A stretch of DNA of 64,000 nt from Bacteroides luhongzhouii (GCF_009193295.2 NZ_CP059973.1:2976001-3040000); one strand, 5' to 3'. Positions 35,663-45,279 are shown, numbered from the stretch's first letter. Notes: generated by a model not told the origin, from the letters alone. Numbers and translations are program-made.

Positions 35663-37650
35663 GAGTTTTTATCTGCCATTGTGGTGAAAATATCAGTGCA
35701 ACTGTCGACTGCGAAAAAGTGGCCGAAGCGGCAAAAGAAATGGAAGGCGTTGCCTATGCCATTGATTATAAATATATGTGTTCTGATCCGGGACAGACTT
35801 TGATAAAGAATGCCATTAAAGAATACGGATTGGATGGCGTTGTAGTTGCTGCGTGTTCTCCGCGAATGCATGAACCTACCTTTCGGAGGGCCTGTGCGGA
35901 AGCCGGCTTGAATCCTTATCTGTGTGAAATAGCTAATGTTCGCGAGCATTGCTCTTGGGTACACGAGAAAGGAGAGGCAACCACCCGTAAAGCTGTTGAT
36001 ATTGTCAAAAGTCTGGTTGAAAAAGTAAAACGGAATCATCCTTTGGTTCCCATTCAAGTTCCTATCACCAAAAAAGCATTGGTAATCGGAGGAGGCATTG
36101 CCGGAATCCAGGCAAGTCTGGACATCGCCAATTGCGGGCATCAGGTCATTCTGGTAGAGAAAGAACCTTCTATTGGCGGACACATGTCACAACTTTCGGA
36201 AACCTTTCCTACATTAGACTGTTCGCAGTGTATTCTCACTCCGCGAATGGTGGAAGTAGCCCGGCATCCGAATATCACTCTTTATACATACGCCGAATTG
36301 GAACATGTGGAAGGTTTTATTGGAAATTTCAAAGCCAGTATTCGCCTGAAAGCAAAGAGTATCGATGAAAAACTATGTACCGGTTGCGGACTTTGCACGA
36401 CTAAATGTCCCAATAAAAAGATACCGAGCGAATTTAATGCCGGTTTGGGAATGCGTACAGCTATTTATGTTCCTTTTCCTCAAGCAGTGCCCAATAAACC
36501 GGTGATCGATAAAGAACACTGTACCCATTATCGTAACGGTAAGTGCGGAGTCTGCGAAAAGCTATGTCCAACGGGTGCTATCCGCTTCGGACAGGAAGAC
36601 AGCATCATCACCGAAGAAGTAGGAGCCATTGTTGTTACCACAGGATTCAATGTGTTGAACACTGACTTTTTCCCCGAATACGGATATGGAAAATACAAAG
36701 ATGTCATTACCGGGCTACAGTTTGAACGCTTGGCATCGGCTTCCGGTCCTACGTTCGGTGAAATACGCCGCCCGTCTGACGGACAGATCCCTCAAAAGAT
36801 TGTATTCGTAGCATGTGCCGGTTCCCGTGACCCGGCGAAAGGGATTCCTTACTGCTCTAAAATATGCTGTATGTACACGGCTAAACATGCGATGCTTTAT
36901 CAGCACAAGGTACACGGTGGCGAGTCGTACGTATTCTATATGGATATTCGTGCCGGAGGAAAGAATTATGAAGAATTTGTGCGCCGTGCCATTGAAGAGG
37001 ATGGAGTGAATTACGTCCGTGGTCGCGTCGCCCGTATATATGAGAAGAACGGTAAATTGATTGTTAAAGGAGTAGATACCCTGTTGGGGGCATCGCCAGT
37101 CGAGATTGAAGCCGACATGGTAGTGCTTGCCACAGCGGGAGTCGCCAACAAAGGAGCGGAAGAACTGGCACAGAAGATGCACATTTCGTATGACCCTTAT
37201 CAATTCTTTGCCGAATCTCACCCCAAACTGAAACCGGTAGAAACAAATACGGCCGGAATCTTTCTGGCAGGAGCCTGTCAGGCACCGAAAGATATTCCTG
37301 AAACAGTGGGAATGGCTTCGGGAGCCGCTGTAAAAGTGGCAGGACTGTTTTCACAGGCAAATCTGGTTCGTGAACCGTTGATAGCAGTTGTCAATCGCAC
37401 TACTCCTCCGCTGTTCAGTACTTGCGTAGGGTGTTTCATGTGCCAGACGGCTTGTCCTTATCAGGCCATTGAACGTGAAGAGATAAAAGACAGGAACGGA
37501 AATGTAATAAAGACAGTCGCTAAAGTAAATCCGGGACTTTGCCAGGGTTGTGGTACCTGTGTTGCTTTCTGCCGTTCCAAATCTATTGATATACAAGGAT
37601 ATTCCAATGAACAGGTCTATGCCGAAGTGATGGCATTGCTGAACCATTAA
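35650..37650 (+). CDS. hdrA: Heterodisulfide reductase subunit A-like flavoprotein
   Basis: This 666-residue protein is the FAD-binding, predicted bifurcating core. An N-terminal domain (CHCGENIS) is followed by the Rossmann FAD motif VIGGGIAG at 146-152 and conserved LDCSQCIL near 191. Ferredoxin motif CTGCGLCTTKCP begins at 243, and CGVCEKLCP comes later. A C-terminal two-cluster ferredoxin domain (CVGCFMCQTACP and, around 631, CQGCGTCVAFC) completes it. HdrA-type flavins split an electron pair between ferredoxin and the HdrBC disulfide site. Length and domain order match bacterial HdrA. Confidence 0.93.
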   Translation: MSKVGVFICHCGENISATVDCEKVAEAAKEMEGVAYAIDYKYMCSDPGQTLIKNAIKEYGLDGVVVAACSPRMHEPTFRRACAEAGLNPYLCEIANVREHCSWVHEKGEATTRKAVDIVKSLVEKVKRNHPLVPIQVPITKKALVIGGGIAGIQASLDIANCGHQVILVEKEPSIGGHMSQLSETFPTLDCSQCILTPRMVEVARHPNITLYTYAELEHVEGFIGNFKASIRLKAKSIDEKLCTGCGLCTTKCPNKKIPSEFNAGLGMRTAIYVPFPQAVPNKPVIDKEHCTHYRNGKCGVCEKLCPTGAIRFGQEDSIITEEVGAIVVTTGFNVLNTDFFPEYGYGKYKDVITGLQFERLASASGPTFGEIRRPSDGQIPQKIVFVACAGSRDPAKGIPYCSKICCMYTAKHAMLYQHKVHGGESYVFYMDIRAGGKNYEEFVRRAIEEDGVNYVRGRVARIYEKNGKLIVKGVDTLLGASPVEIEADMVVLATAGVANKGAEELAQKMHISYDPYQFFAESHPKLKPVETNTAGIFLAGACQAPKDIPETVGMASGAAVKVAGLFSQANLVREPLIAVVNRTTPPLFSTCVGCFMCQTACPYQAIEREEIKDRNGNVIKTVAKVNPGLCQGCGTCVAFCRSKSIDIQGYSNEQVYAEVMALLNH

Positions 37651-37664
37651 AAAGAGAGTAAGCT

Positions 37665-38138
37665 ATGAACGAAAATAAGAACGAGAATAATCAGGAATTT
37701 GAACCGCGCATTGTAGCTTTTGTCTGTAATTGGTGCACGTATGCCGGGGCAGACCTCACAGGTACAAGCCGATTGAAGTATGCGACTAATGTAGAGATCG
37801 TCCGTTTTCCCTGTACAGGAAGAATTGATTTTATGCTATTACTGAAAGCTTTTGCCGGAGGTGCTGATGGCATTATCGTTTCGGGCTGTCATCCGAATGA
37901 TTGTCACTATACATCCGGAAACTTCCACGCACGTCGTCGTTGGATTGTATTCCGCGGATTACTCGACTTCCTGGGAATTGATGTACGTCGTATCCGTTAT
38001 TCATGGGTGTCGGCGGCAGAGGGTGCCAAGTGGGCTGATTTGGTGAATGAAACAGTTGCCGGAATTCGTGAACTGGGACCTTATCTGGAGTATCAGAAAG
38101 CTTCGGACTATTTGGAAAAGGAGGTTGTCTATGAGTAA
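37665..38138 (+). CDS. flxD: MvhD/FlxD-like iron-sulfur electron-transfer subunit
   Basis: This 157-residue protein matches the MvhD / FlxD family, whose [2Fe-2S] cluster passes electrons to HdrA. Conserved cysteines appear in FVCNWCTYAGADL, RFPCTGRID and SGCHPNDCHY. In methanogens MvhD links hydrogenase to HdrA; here no hydrogenase is adjacent and the Flx genes take its place. Its stop overlaps the next start by 8 bp. Confidence 0.9.
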   Translation: MNENKNENNQEFEPRIVAFVCNWCTYAGADLTGTSRLKYATNVEIVRFPCTGRIDFMLLLKAFAGGADGIIVSGCHPNDCHYTSGNFHARRRWIVFRGLLDFLGIDVRRIRYSWVSAAEGAKWADLVNETVAGIRELGPYLEYQKASDYLEKEVVYE

Positions 38139-38931
38139 ACTGACAGAAAAAGTAATTGCTTTGTTGCAAGAAGGAGAAGTAAATCTTGTGATAGGCTATG
38201 AAGAAGGAAACCACGGAACACGTCCTCTTTTTTGCCGACAGGCAGATATTGCCGACAGACTGATACTGGACGACCGTTGCACAAATAATATCGCCGTTTA
38301 CCTGACGAAACCGGAATTGACAGGAACAGGCAAAGTAGCTATAACAGCTACGCTTCCGGCATTACGGACCATTATTCAACTGGCATTCGAAAAACAGTTG
38401 AAAGAAGATAAGCTTCTGGTATTAGCTGTTGACGGACAAGGAGAAGTGATGCAGTTTAAAGGATTCGATGAAATAAATACGTATCTGGCAGACTTTCCTT
38501 TGGCTATTAGTGAGGAGAATCTTCAGCTGATTGAACGTCTGAAGAAGATGACTCGTGAAGAGCGTTGGAAATACTGGATGGGAGAGATGTCGAAATGTAT
38601 CAAATGCTATGCTTGCCGGGCTGCTTGTCCGTTGTGTTATTGCAGCCGGTGTATTGTCGAGGTCAACTGTCCGCAATGGATACAACCCTGGTCTGCTCCG
38701 CTGACAAATATGGAATGGCAGATCAACCGGGTGATGCACATGGCGGGACGCTGCATCGGTTGCGGAGCTTGTAAACAAGCCTGTCCGGTGGGTATTCCTC
38801 TTCATTTGATGACACAAAGTATGATGGAAGACATCCGGGATGAGTTCGGGGTTGCCCCCGGCGCTATCAACCGTGCGGGAAATGTACTTTCTACCTTCAA
38901 GGCAGAAGATAAAGAGAACTTTATACATTAA
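38131..38931 (+). CDS. flxC: FlxC-like 4Fe-4S protein
   Basis: This 266-residue protein has an alpha/beta N-terminal domain (about 1-150). A cysteine-rich region follows: CIKCYACRAACPLCYCSRC near 152 and CIGCGACKQACPVGIP near 208. This fits the iron-sulfur FlxC subunit of Flx complexes, which lies between the NADH-oxidising FlxAB and HdrA. The ATG at 38131 is preceded by a strong AAAAGGAGG ribosome-binding site at 38116-38124 inside flxD. An upstream in-frame start at 38047 would overlap flxD by 92 bp and lacks family similarity. The letter assignment within Flx is by gene order and length. Confidence 0.82.
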   Translation: MSKLTEKVIALLQEGEVNLVIGYEEGNHGTRPLFCRQADIADRLILDDRCTNNIAVYLTKPELTGTGKVAITATLPALRTIIQLAFEKQLKEDKLLVLAVDGQGEVMQFKGFDEINTYLADFPLAISEENLQLIERLKKMTREERWKYWMGEMSKCIKCYACRAACPLCYCSRCIVEVNCPQWIQPWSAPLTNMEWQINRVMHMAGRCIGCGACKQACPVGIPLHLMTQSMMEDIRDEFGVAPGAINRAGNVLSTFKAEDKENFIH

Positions 38932-38940
38932 AAGAAAGTA

Positions 38941-39954
38941 ATGGAAAATCTACATATCAGTAAAAGCAGTCTGCAAGAATGGTTTCGCCAGATGGTGAAA
39001 AAGGAAATGCATATTTTCGCTCCGGTACAATCAGGAGATAAAGTAGACTTCAAGAGAGTGACTTCTTATGATGAGGTAGCGACGGATTATGTGCAGACTA
39101 CTCAGTCGGTTAAACGCTTTGCGTTTCCGAAGACAGAAGTACTGTTCTCTTATCAGAAAGACGGAAAAGAAGCCACTTTACGGGAAACGGCCATCAACGC
39201 AATTCCCGAAACCATTCTTTGGAAGATCCGTCCTTGTGATGCGGCAGGTTTTACGCCTCTTACCGGCATTTTTAATTGGGATTATAAAGATAAACTATAC
39301 AATGCACGACGCGAGAAAATGACATTAATCAGTTTCAGCTGTGCACAATGTGATGAATCATGCTTCTGTACTTCCGTTCATGGAGGGCCTGGTAATACTA
39401 CCGGCAGTGATATTCAGATTACGGAGTTGCCGGATCAGAGTGCGCTTGTAGAAGTGTTGACAGCAAAAGGGAAAGCATTGGTTAAATTCTTTGTGAAAGA
39501 ATATACACCTGCGGAAGAAATAGATAAGGAACAATATCTGGCATCCGTTCCCACCCGTTTCAACGTTGATGATATACGTGAAAAGTTGACGGGAGCATTC
39601 GATAGCCCTGTTTGGAAACAACAGTCCGAACGTTGCCTGGGATGCGGGGCATGCGCTTATGTTTGTCCTACCTGTGCCTGCTTTGATATTCAGGAAGACG
39701 CTAAAGGTTCGTCCGGTCATCGTGTCCGTTGTTGGGACTCTTGCGGCTTTTCGCTGTTCACCCTTCACACGTCCGGACATAATCCGCGTCCGACACAAAG
39801 TGCCCGTTGGCGTCAGCGCATCTTGCATAAGTTCTCCTATATGCCCGAGCGGATACAGGAAATCGGTTGTACCGGGTGCGGACGTTGTTCGCGTGCCTGT
39901 CCGGTAGATATGAATATACTTGAACACTTAATATCGATAGCAAGCCATGAATGA
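38941..39954 (+). CDS. flxB: FlxB-like 4Fe-4S dicluster protein
   Basis: This 337-residue protein resembles FlxB and the AsrA-type subunit of anaerobic sulfite reductase. The N-terminal domain includes RPCDAAGF and the motif CAQCDESCFCTSVHGGPGN. The C-terminal dicluster ferredoxin region reads CLGCGACAYVCPTCACF and CTGCGRCSRACPVDM. It would relay electrons from the flavin subunit FlxA. It overlaps flxA by 8 bp. Confidence 0.85.
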   Translation: MENLHISKSSLQEWFRQMVKKEMHIFAPVQSGDKVDFKRVTSYDEVATDYVQTTQSVKRFAFPKTEVLFSYQKDGKEATLRETAINAIPETILWKIRPCDAAGFTPLTGIFNWDYKDKLYNARREKMTLISFSCAQCDESCFCTSVHGGPGNTTGSDIQITELPDQSALVEVLTAKGKALVKFFVKEYTPAEEIDKEQYLASVPTRFNVDDIREKLTGAFDSPVWKQQSERCLGCGACAYVCPTCACFDIQEDAKGSSGHRVRCWDSCGFSLFTLHTSGHNPRPTQSARWRQRILHKFSYMPERIQEIGCTGCGRCSRACPVDMNILEHLISIASHE

Positions 39955-40789
39955 GCAGTCGAACATATACCTTCCGCACCTGATGGTGATTGAGAAGATA
40001 ACCCATGAAGCTCCGGGAGTCAAGACATTCCGGTTAAAATTTAAAGACGAGAAGGAGGGGGAAGACTTTCACTTTATAGCCGGACAGTTCGGTGAATACT
40101 CGGTGTTTGGTGAAGGAGAGTCCACTTTTTGTATTGCTTCGTCACCTACTCGTAAAGGATATATCGAGTGTACATTCCGTCAGGCAGGACGGGTAACTAC
40201 CGGGCTTGCCAAACTGGAAGAAGGAGCTACCGTCGGTTTTCGCGGACCTTTCGGAAATACATTCCCCTTGGACGAGTGGAAAGGAAAGAACCTGCTGTTC
40301 GTGGCAGGTGGTATAGCGCTTCCGCCGATGCGTTGTGTCATCTGGAATGCATTAGACAGGCGGGAAGACTTTAAAGATATAACGATTGTCTACGGAGCTA
40401 AGTCGGTGAACGACCTGGTATATAAAGAAGAGCTGAAAGAATGGGAAAACCGTCCGGATGTAAATCTGATTACTACGGTTGACCCCGGAGGTGAGACTCC
40501 CGACTGGACAGGAAAGGTTGGTTTTGTTCCTTCGGTGCTTGAAGCTGCTGCACCTGCCAGTATGAATACCGTAGCAATAGTCTGCGGACCTCCGGTAATG
40601 ATTAAGTTCACTTTTCCCGTGTTGGAGAAGTTAGGCTTTGCGGATGAGAATATTTACACCACACTGGAGAACCGGATGAAATGTGGTGTTGGAAAATGTG
40701 GCAGGTGTAATGTAGGGAAGCTGTATATCTGCAAAGACGGCCCCGTATTTACTAAAGCCCAGTTGAATGATATACCTCCTGAATACTGA
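39947..40789 (+). CDS. flxA: FlxA-like FAD/NAD(P)-binding oxidoreductase subunit
   Basis: This 280-residue protein belongs to the ferredoxin-reductase-like family of PyrK, AsrB and FlxA. An N-terminal FAD-binding barrel (GQFGEYSVFG, IASSPT) precedes an NAD-binding half (FVAGGIALPPMRCVIW, CGPPVMIKF). A C-terminal [2Fe-2S] motif (CGVGKCGRCNVG ... CKDGP) completes it. It is the likely NADH entry point of the complex. It is the last of seven genes with gaps of 14 bp or less, which argues for one transcript. Confidence 0.9.
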   Translation: MNEQSNIYLPHLMVIEKITHEAPGVKTFRLKFKDEKEGEDFHFIAGQFGEYSVFGEGESTFCIASSPTRKGYIECTFRQAGRVTTGLAKLEEGATVGFRGPFGNTFPLDEWKGKNLLFVAGGIALPPMRCVIWNALDRREDFKDITIVYGAKSVNDLVYKEELKEWENRPDVNLITTVDPGGETPDWTGKVGFVPSVLEAAAPASMNTVAIVCGPPVMIKFTFPVLEKLGFADENIYTTLENRMKCGVGKCGRCNVGKLYICKDGPVFTKAQLNDIPPEY

Positions 40790-40927
40790 TTGTAAGGTAT
40801 TCAAGGATTAAAATATTGTGTTTTCCGTTGTGAAACGGGAGTTACGTCGTATAAAAGCAAGGATATATACCGAAGTGACTTCAGGCAAATGATATCCGCC
40901 GATTGTTTTTATATGGTGATGAGGAAT

Positions 40928-40985
40928 GCCCAATGGGATTAACTTTCATGTGTGTCTAATTTTAATAATGGTTTCACCATTGGGC
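40928..40985 (+). terminator. Inverted repeat with T-rich tail after flxA
   Basis: GCCCAATGG (40928-40936) pairs with CCATTGGGC (40977-40985) across a 40-nt loop. A CTTCTTTCTTTTTTTG tail follows. It may end the Flx-Hdr transcript or act in the leader of the following membrane genes. Confidence 0.5.
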
Positions 40986-41006
40986 GCCTCTTCTTTCTTT
41001 TTTTGA

Positions 41007-41465
41007 ATGAGATTGTACAACTTAATTTTTTATATTACTATGATTCATTTATTACTATCTACTCTTGCGATGATGGGGCTTACGTTCCTCATAGGCTTCT
41101 TTGTAGCTGCAGTCATTAAGTTGATTGCCTATGCGGCCGATTCATTTGATTTTTATAGTTCCCACCGTTTGGAGCTACTCCGGTTGCGACGCTGGCGGCA
41201 GCATCGGCAAAAGGTGGAGAGATTAATCCGGCAGATACCCATTGCAGGCGAAGATGCTTTGGGAGATTCCCGTGAAGACTACAGTAGGGGGATTGACAGG
41301 AACTTTACTGGTTATCCCGGCTATTATCATGGAGTGAGCCCGGGAGCTTCAGAAAATAACCTGATGAATTATTATTATTCGCAGGACACCCGCGAATTCT
41401 TTCTTCGGGAAGAAGAGCAGGCCCACGTCATTAAGAAAAACTCAAAGAAACCTACTAACAAGTAA
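41007..41465 (+). CDS. Small membrane protein beside decarboxylase beta subunit (OadG-like position)
   Basis: This 152-residue protein has one strong N-terminal membrane segment (LLLSTLAMMGLTFLIGFFVAAV), an arginine-rich stretch (LLRLRRWRQHRQKVERL) and a polar tyrosine-rich tail. Its position 17 bp before an OadB gene, and its single N-terminal helix, recall the gamma subunit of Na+-pumping decarboxylases. The sequence similarity is too weak to call. ATG at 41040 is an equally good start and would place the helix at the very N-terminus. Confidence 0.6.
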   Translation: MRLYNLIFYITMIHLLLSTLAMMGLTFLIGFFVAAVIKLIAYAADSFDFYSSHRLELLRLRRWRQHRQKVERLIRQIPIAGEDALGDSREDYSRGIDRNFTGYPGYYHGVSPGASENNLMNYYYSQDTREFFLREEEQAHVIKKNSKKPTNK

Positions 41466-41482
41466 TAAAAAGATATTTATTT

Positions 41483-42697
41483 ATGGAAAATATAGACTTT
41501 GCGACCTTATTTCAAGGCATTGGCACTATGATGGAAAGCGGCTGTATGCTTGCCTGTGCCAGAATTTTCTTGGTACTCCTTGGTTTGTTACTTATTTATT
41601 TAGGTTGGAAAGGTGTACTTGAACCAATGGTAATGATTCCGATGGGATTGGGAATGGTAGCTATCAATTGCGGTACACTGATGATGCCTGACGGAACATT
41701 AGGTAATCTTTTTCTCGACCCGATGCTTTCCGATACGGATCAATTAATGAATACCATGCAGATAAACTTTCTTCAACCTGTCTACACACTGACATTCAGT
41801 AACGGACTGATAGCCTGTTTCGTCTTTATGGGGATCGGCGCGCTTTTGGATGTAGGCTTCCTGCTTCAAAAACCATTTGCAAGTATATTCCTGGCTTTGT
41901 GCGCAGAGCTGGGCACTTTTCTGACAGTACCTATTGCTTCTGCTCTTGGTCTGACTCTGAAAGAAAGTGCATCTGTGGCTATGGTAGGTGGAGCGGATGG
42001 GCCAATGGTTTTGTTTACTTCGTTGGCATTGGCAAAGCATCTCTTTGTTCCTATTACGGTGGTTGCCTATCTTTATTTGGGCTTGACATATGGAGGCTAT
42101 CCTTACTTGGTAAAACTGTTGGTTCCCAAACGCTTCCGTGCTATTAAGATGGTGACAAAGAAAGCTCCAAAGAATTACGACGCTAAAGTGAAACTGGCTT
42201 TCTCTGCTGTTCTTTGTGCTATTCTCTGTTTCTTGTTCCCGGTAGCTTCTCCTTTGTTTTTCTCTTTGTTCCTGGGTGTTGCTGTTCGTGAGTCGGGTAT
42301 GAAACATATCTATGATTTTGTGAGTGGTCCGTTGCTTTATGGCTCCACTTTTATGTTGGGCGTACTGCTCGGTGTACTTTGTGATGCACATCTGTTGCTC
42401 GATCCGAAGATCTTGAAACTATTAGTATTGGGTATTGTAGCATTATTACTTTCCGGTGTCGGAGGAATAATCGGAGGATATATCATGTATATTATTAAAC
42501 GGGGTAATTACAATCCGGTAATCGGTATTGCAGCTGTTAGCTGTGTACCCACTACCGCGAAGGTTGCACAAAAGATTGTAAGCAAAGATAATCCGGACTC
42601 ATTTGTTCTGGGAGATGCTTTGGGAGCTAATATCTCGGGAGTAATTACTTCGGCTATTATTACTGGTATTTATATTACGATAATTCCATATTTATAA
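41483..42697 (+). CDS. oadB: Na+-translocating decarboxylase beta subunit (OadB family)
   Basis: This 404-residue membrane protein belongs to the beta subunit family of oxaloacetate / methylmalonyl-CoA / glutaconyl-CoA decarboxylases. These pump Na+ while releasing CO2 from carboxybiotin. The conserved segments MVGGADGPMVLFTSLALAKHL and AAVSCVPTTAKVAQK, with the Asp and Ser region, are present, with about 9-11 helices. No biotin carrier or carboxyltransferase gene is adjacent, so the full enzyme and its substrate cannot be fixed from this window. Confidence 0.9.
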   Translation: MENIDFATLFQGIGTMMESGCMLACARIFLVLLGLLLIYLGWKGVLEPMVMIPMGLGMVAINCGTLMMPDGTLGNLFLDPMLSDTDQLMNTMQINFLQPVYTLTFSNGLIACFVFMGIGALLDVGFLLQKPFASIFLALCAELGTFLTVPIASALGLTLKESASVAMVGGADGPMVLFTSLALAKHLFVPITVVAYLYLGLTYGGYPYLVKLLVPKRFRAIKMVTKKAPKNYDAKVKLAFSAVLCAILCFLFPVASPLFFSLFLGVAVRESGMKHIYDFVSGPLLYGSTFMLGVLLGVLCDAHLLLDPKILKLLVLGIVALLLSGVGGIIGGYIMYIIKRGNYNPVIGIAAVSCVPTTAKVAQKIVSKDNPDSFVLGDALGANISGVITSAIITGIYITIIPYL

Positions 42698-42747
42698 ATA
42701 AAAGTATAGCAGTTTTTTGAGATACTGTTGGTAATGATGCAAAAAAG

Positions 42748-42789
42748 AAATGGTGAACAAAAGGCTTGAAGGCTGTATGTTCACCATTT
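42748..42789. terminator. Bidirectional terminator between oadB and cutC
   Basis: AAATGGTGAACA (42748-42759) pairs perfectly with TGTTCACCATTT (42778-42789). The A run on the left gives a T tail for minus-strand transcripts (cutC). It lies between the two convergent stops. Confidence 0.78.
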
Positions 42790-42842
42790 CTGTCTTGTAT
42801 TAGTACTATTATGAAGCGATATCTCATCCCTTGCTGCCATAT

Positions 42843-43595
42843 TTATCCATGTAAAGCGGCATCAATCGTTTCTTTTACTCTTCGTATGGAAGTCACATTG
42901 CGTTCATATTCATTGATGTGTACCGTGCCTCCCATGGAGACAGCTTCGTTTCTGAATCTCATCTCACTTTGAATGTTTTCGCGTGCCGAGAAATGAAACT
43001 CGTTGATTCCGGTTTCTGCGGCAATGCGTGCAATATTATTTTCATTCACTCCGCATCCGGCGAGTAACGTGATTCTTCCGGCGGTCTGTTTCTGTAATTC
43101 TTCTAAAAGGGGGATTCCCAGTTCAGCCGTAGGTTGCTGGCCGGAAGTCAGGATACGGTTACACCCCAGTTCGATGATCTGTTCCAATGCTCTTTGCGGA
43201 TTACGGCATACATCAAATGCCCGGTGAAAAGTCACAGATAGCCCTTGGGCTGCTTCCATTAGTTTCTGCATTGCCGGTAAATCTACTTCACCCTCTGCTG
43301 TCAGGCAACCGAATACGACTCCGTCTGCCCCTGATTTCCGTGCGATTGCGATGTCTTTCAGCATTGTCCGGATTTCGATATCCGAATAAAGGAAGTCTCC
43401 TCCACGAGGGCGGATAATAACGTGCAGGCGGGTGTGAGTCAATACTTCTCTTGCAATGGCAATTTCTCCGTAAGAAGGGGTTGTTCCGCCTTCCGGTATT
43501 CCGGCGCACAGTTCCACGCGGTCTGCGCCACCTTCCTGTGCGGCCAGGCAACTTTCCACTGAATTGGTACAAATCTCAAATTGATACTTTCCCAT
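42843..43595 (-). CDS. cutC: CutC family protein
   Basis: This 250-residue TIM-barrel protein has the CutC signature N-terminus (EICTNSVESCLAAQEGGADRVELC) and ADGVVFGCL, FHRAFDV and CNRILTSG. It was named for a copper-homeostasis phenotype in E. coli, a role now doubted; the biochemical activity remains uncertain. It lies directly downstream of rny on the same strand, separated by the rny terminator. Confidence 0.92.
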   Translation of the reverse strand: MGKYQFEICTNSVESCLAAQEGGADRVELCAGIPEGGTTPSYGEIAIAREVLTHTRLHVIIRPRGGDFLYSDIEIRTMLKDIAIARKSGADGVVFGCLTAEGEVDLPAMQKLMEAAQGLSVTFHRAFDVCRNPQRALEQIIELGCNRILTSGQQPTAELGIPLLEELQKQTAGRITLLAGCGVNENNIARIAAETGINEFHFSARENIQSEMRFRNEAVSMGGTVHINEYERNVTSIRRVKETIDAALHG

Positions 43596-43605
43596 AGTCG
43601 TGATA

Positions 43606-43633
43606 TTAAAAAAGGGCGAATTTCTTCGCCCTT
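43606..43633 (-). terminator. Intrinsic terminator of rny
   Basis: The arms AAGGGCGAA (43612-43620) and TTCGCCCTT (43625-43633) pair around a 4-nt loop. Read on the minus strand the stem is followed by a T run. It separates rny from cutC. Confidence 0.82.
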
Positions 43634-43660
43634 ATATGAATCTTCTTTTGAATCGTTACG

Positions 43661-45196
43661 TTATTTAGCGAAACTTACCGCACGTGTTTCACGGATGACG
43701 GTAATCTTCACTTGTCCCGGGTAAGTCATTTCATCTTGGATCTTCTTGGCGATTTCACCTGACAGGCTTTCTGTCTGTTTGTCGTCAATCTTGTCTGCAC
43801 CGACAATAACACGGAGTTCGCGTCCTGCCTGGATAGCATACGTCTTTGTTACACCCGGATAAGCCATAGCCAGTTGTTCGAGATCGTTCAGACGCTTGAT
43901 ATAAGCCTCTACGATTTCGCGACGGGCACCCGGACGTGCACCGGAGATGGCGTCACATACCTGTACGATAGGAGCCAGCAGACTGGTCATTTCCGTTTCG
44001 TCGTGGTGAGCACCGATAGCGTTGCAGATATCCGGTTTTTCTTTGTATTTCTCGGCAAGTTTCATACCCAGCAATGCGTGCGGCAATTCTGGTTCTTCAT
44101 CAGGCACTTTACCGATATCATGCAGCAAACCTGCACGTTTTGCTTTCTTCGGGTTCAGTCCCAGTTCAGATGCCATCACAGCACAAAGATTGGCTGTTTC
44201 GCGTGCATGTTGCAACAAGTTCTGACCATAAGAAGAACGATATTTCATCTTACCGATGATACGGATCAATTCAGGATGCAGACCGTGGATACCCAAGTCG
44301 ATGGTAGTACGTTTACCGGTTTCGATAATCTCTTCTTCCACTTGTTTGCGTACTTTAGCTACCACTTCTTCGATACGGGCCGGATGGATACGTCCGTCAG
44401 TCACAAGCTGATGCAGGGCTAGACGGGCAATTTCACGGCGAACCGGGTCGAAGGCAGAAAGAACGATTGCTTCCGGAGTATCGTCTACAACGATTTCAAC
44501 GCCGGTAGCAGCTTCCAAAGCACGGATATTACGTCCTTCACGTCCGATAATACGTCCCTTGATTTCATCCGATTCGATATGGAATACCGTAACAGAGTTT
44601 TCAATGGCGGTTTCCGTTGCTACCCGTTGGATAGACTGGATAACGATACGCTTGGCTTCTTTGCTGGCTGTTAATTTGGCATCATCCATAATGTCGTTGA
44701 TGAATGATTGTGCCTGCGTCTTGGCTTCTTCCTTCAGAGATTCTACCAGGCGTTCTTTGGCCTCTTCGGCAGACAATCCGGAGATTGCTTCCAGTTTATC
44801 GATTTCCTGCTGTTGCAGTTTATCGAGTTCATCTTTTTTCTTATCGACAATCACAAGTTGCGCTTCCAGGTTCTCTTTTACCGCTTCGGCTTCCATCTTT
44901 TTACGTTGGATTTCTTCCTGACGCTGGCTAAGTACCATTTCACGTTGTTTCAGCTTGTTTTCCGCTTGCTGAATCTTCTGATTCCGCAATGCTACCTCCT
45001 TTTCAAGGTCTGCTTTCTTATTCAGGAATTTCTCCTTCACTTCCAGCAGCTTGTTTTTCTTAATTACTTCCGCTTCCGTCTCCGCTTCTTTCAGGATATT
45101 GTCGTATTTGGATTTCAGTACATACCGGAATAGTATATATGAAAGGATTCCTCCTACGATGAAGCAAGCAATTGCTGTTGCTATTATTGCTATCAT
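43661..45196 (-). CDS. rny: Ribonuclease Y
   Basis: This 511-residue membrane-anchored endoribonuclease starts mRNA decay. An N-terminal membrane helix ([20 protein letters not shown]) is followed by a long coiled coil (about 35-190, Lys/Glu/Gln-rich). The KH domain ([21 protein letters not shown]) and the HD phosphohydrolase domain (LLHDIGK, GAHHDE) complete it. The length and order match Bacillus-type RNase Y. A strong stem lies between zapA and rny. Confidence 0.96.
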   Translation of the reverse strand: MIAIIATAIACFIVGGILSYILFRYVLKSKYDNILKEAETEAEVIKKNKLLEVKEKFLNKKADLEKEVALRNQKIQQAENKLKQREMVLSQRQEEIQRKKMEAEAVKENLEAQLVIVDKKKDELDKLQQQEIDKLEAISGLSAEEAKERLVESLKEEAKTQAQSFINDIMDDAKLTASKEAKRIVIQSIQRVATETAIENSVTVFHIESDEIKGRIIGREGRNIRALEAATGVEIVVDDTPEAIVLSAFDPVRREIARLALHQLVTDGRIHPARIEEVVAKVRKQVEEEIIETGKRTTIDLGIHGLHPELIRIIGKMKYRSSYGQNLLQHARETANLCAVMASELGLNPKKAKRAGLLHDIGKVPDEEPELPHALLGMKLAEKYKEKPDICNAIGAHHDETEMTSLLAPIVQVCDAISGARPGARREIVEAYIKRLNDLEQLAMAYPGVTKTYAIQAGRELRVIVGADKIDDKQTESLSGEIAKKIQDEMTYPGQVKITVIRETRAVSFAK

Positions 45197-45226
45197 TCTA
45201 CATTTAATTTAAGTATATAAATAAAA

Positions 45227-45279
45227 ACGCACCGCCAAATATCAAAGCAATTATTTTGCTTGGATATTGTGCAGTGCGT
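45227..45279 (-). terminator. Bulged hairpin with minus-strand T tail between zapA and rny
   Basis: ACGCAC (45227-45232) and GTGCGT (45274-45279) close a stem that continues inward through ATATC/GATAT and AAGCAA/TTGCTT. On the minus strand a GTTTTTATTT tail follows. It probably terminates the zapA transcript or attenuates entry into rny. Confidence 0.65.

Noticed and set aside
38047..38130. Longer N-terminus for the flxC gene
   Set aside because: It would lie within flxD, and a strong ribosome-binding site supports the ATG at 38131.
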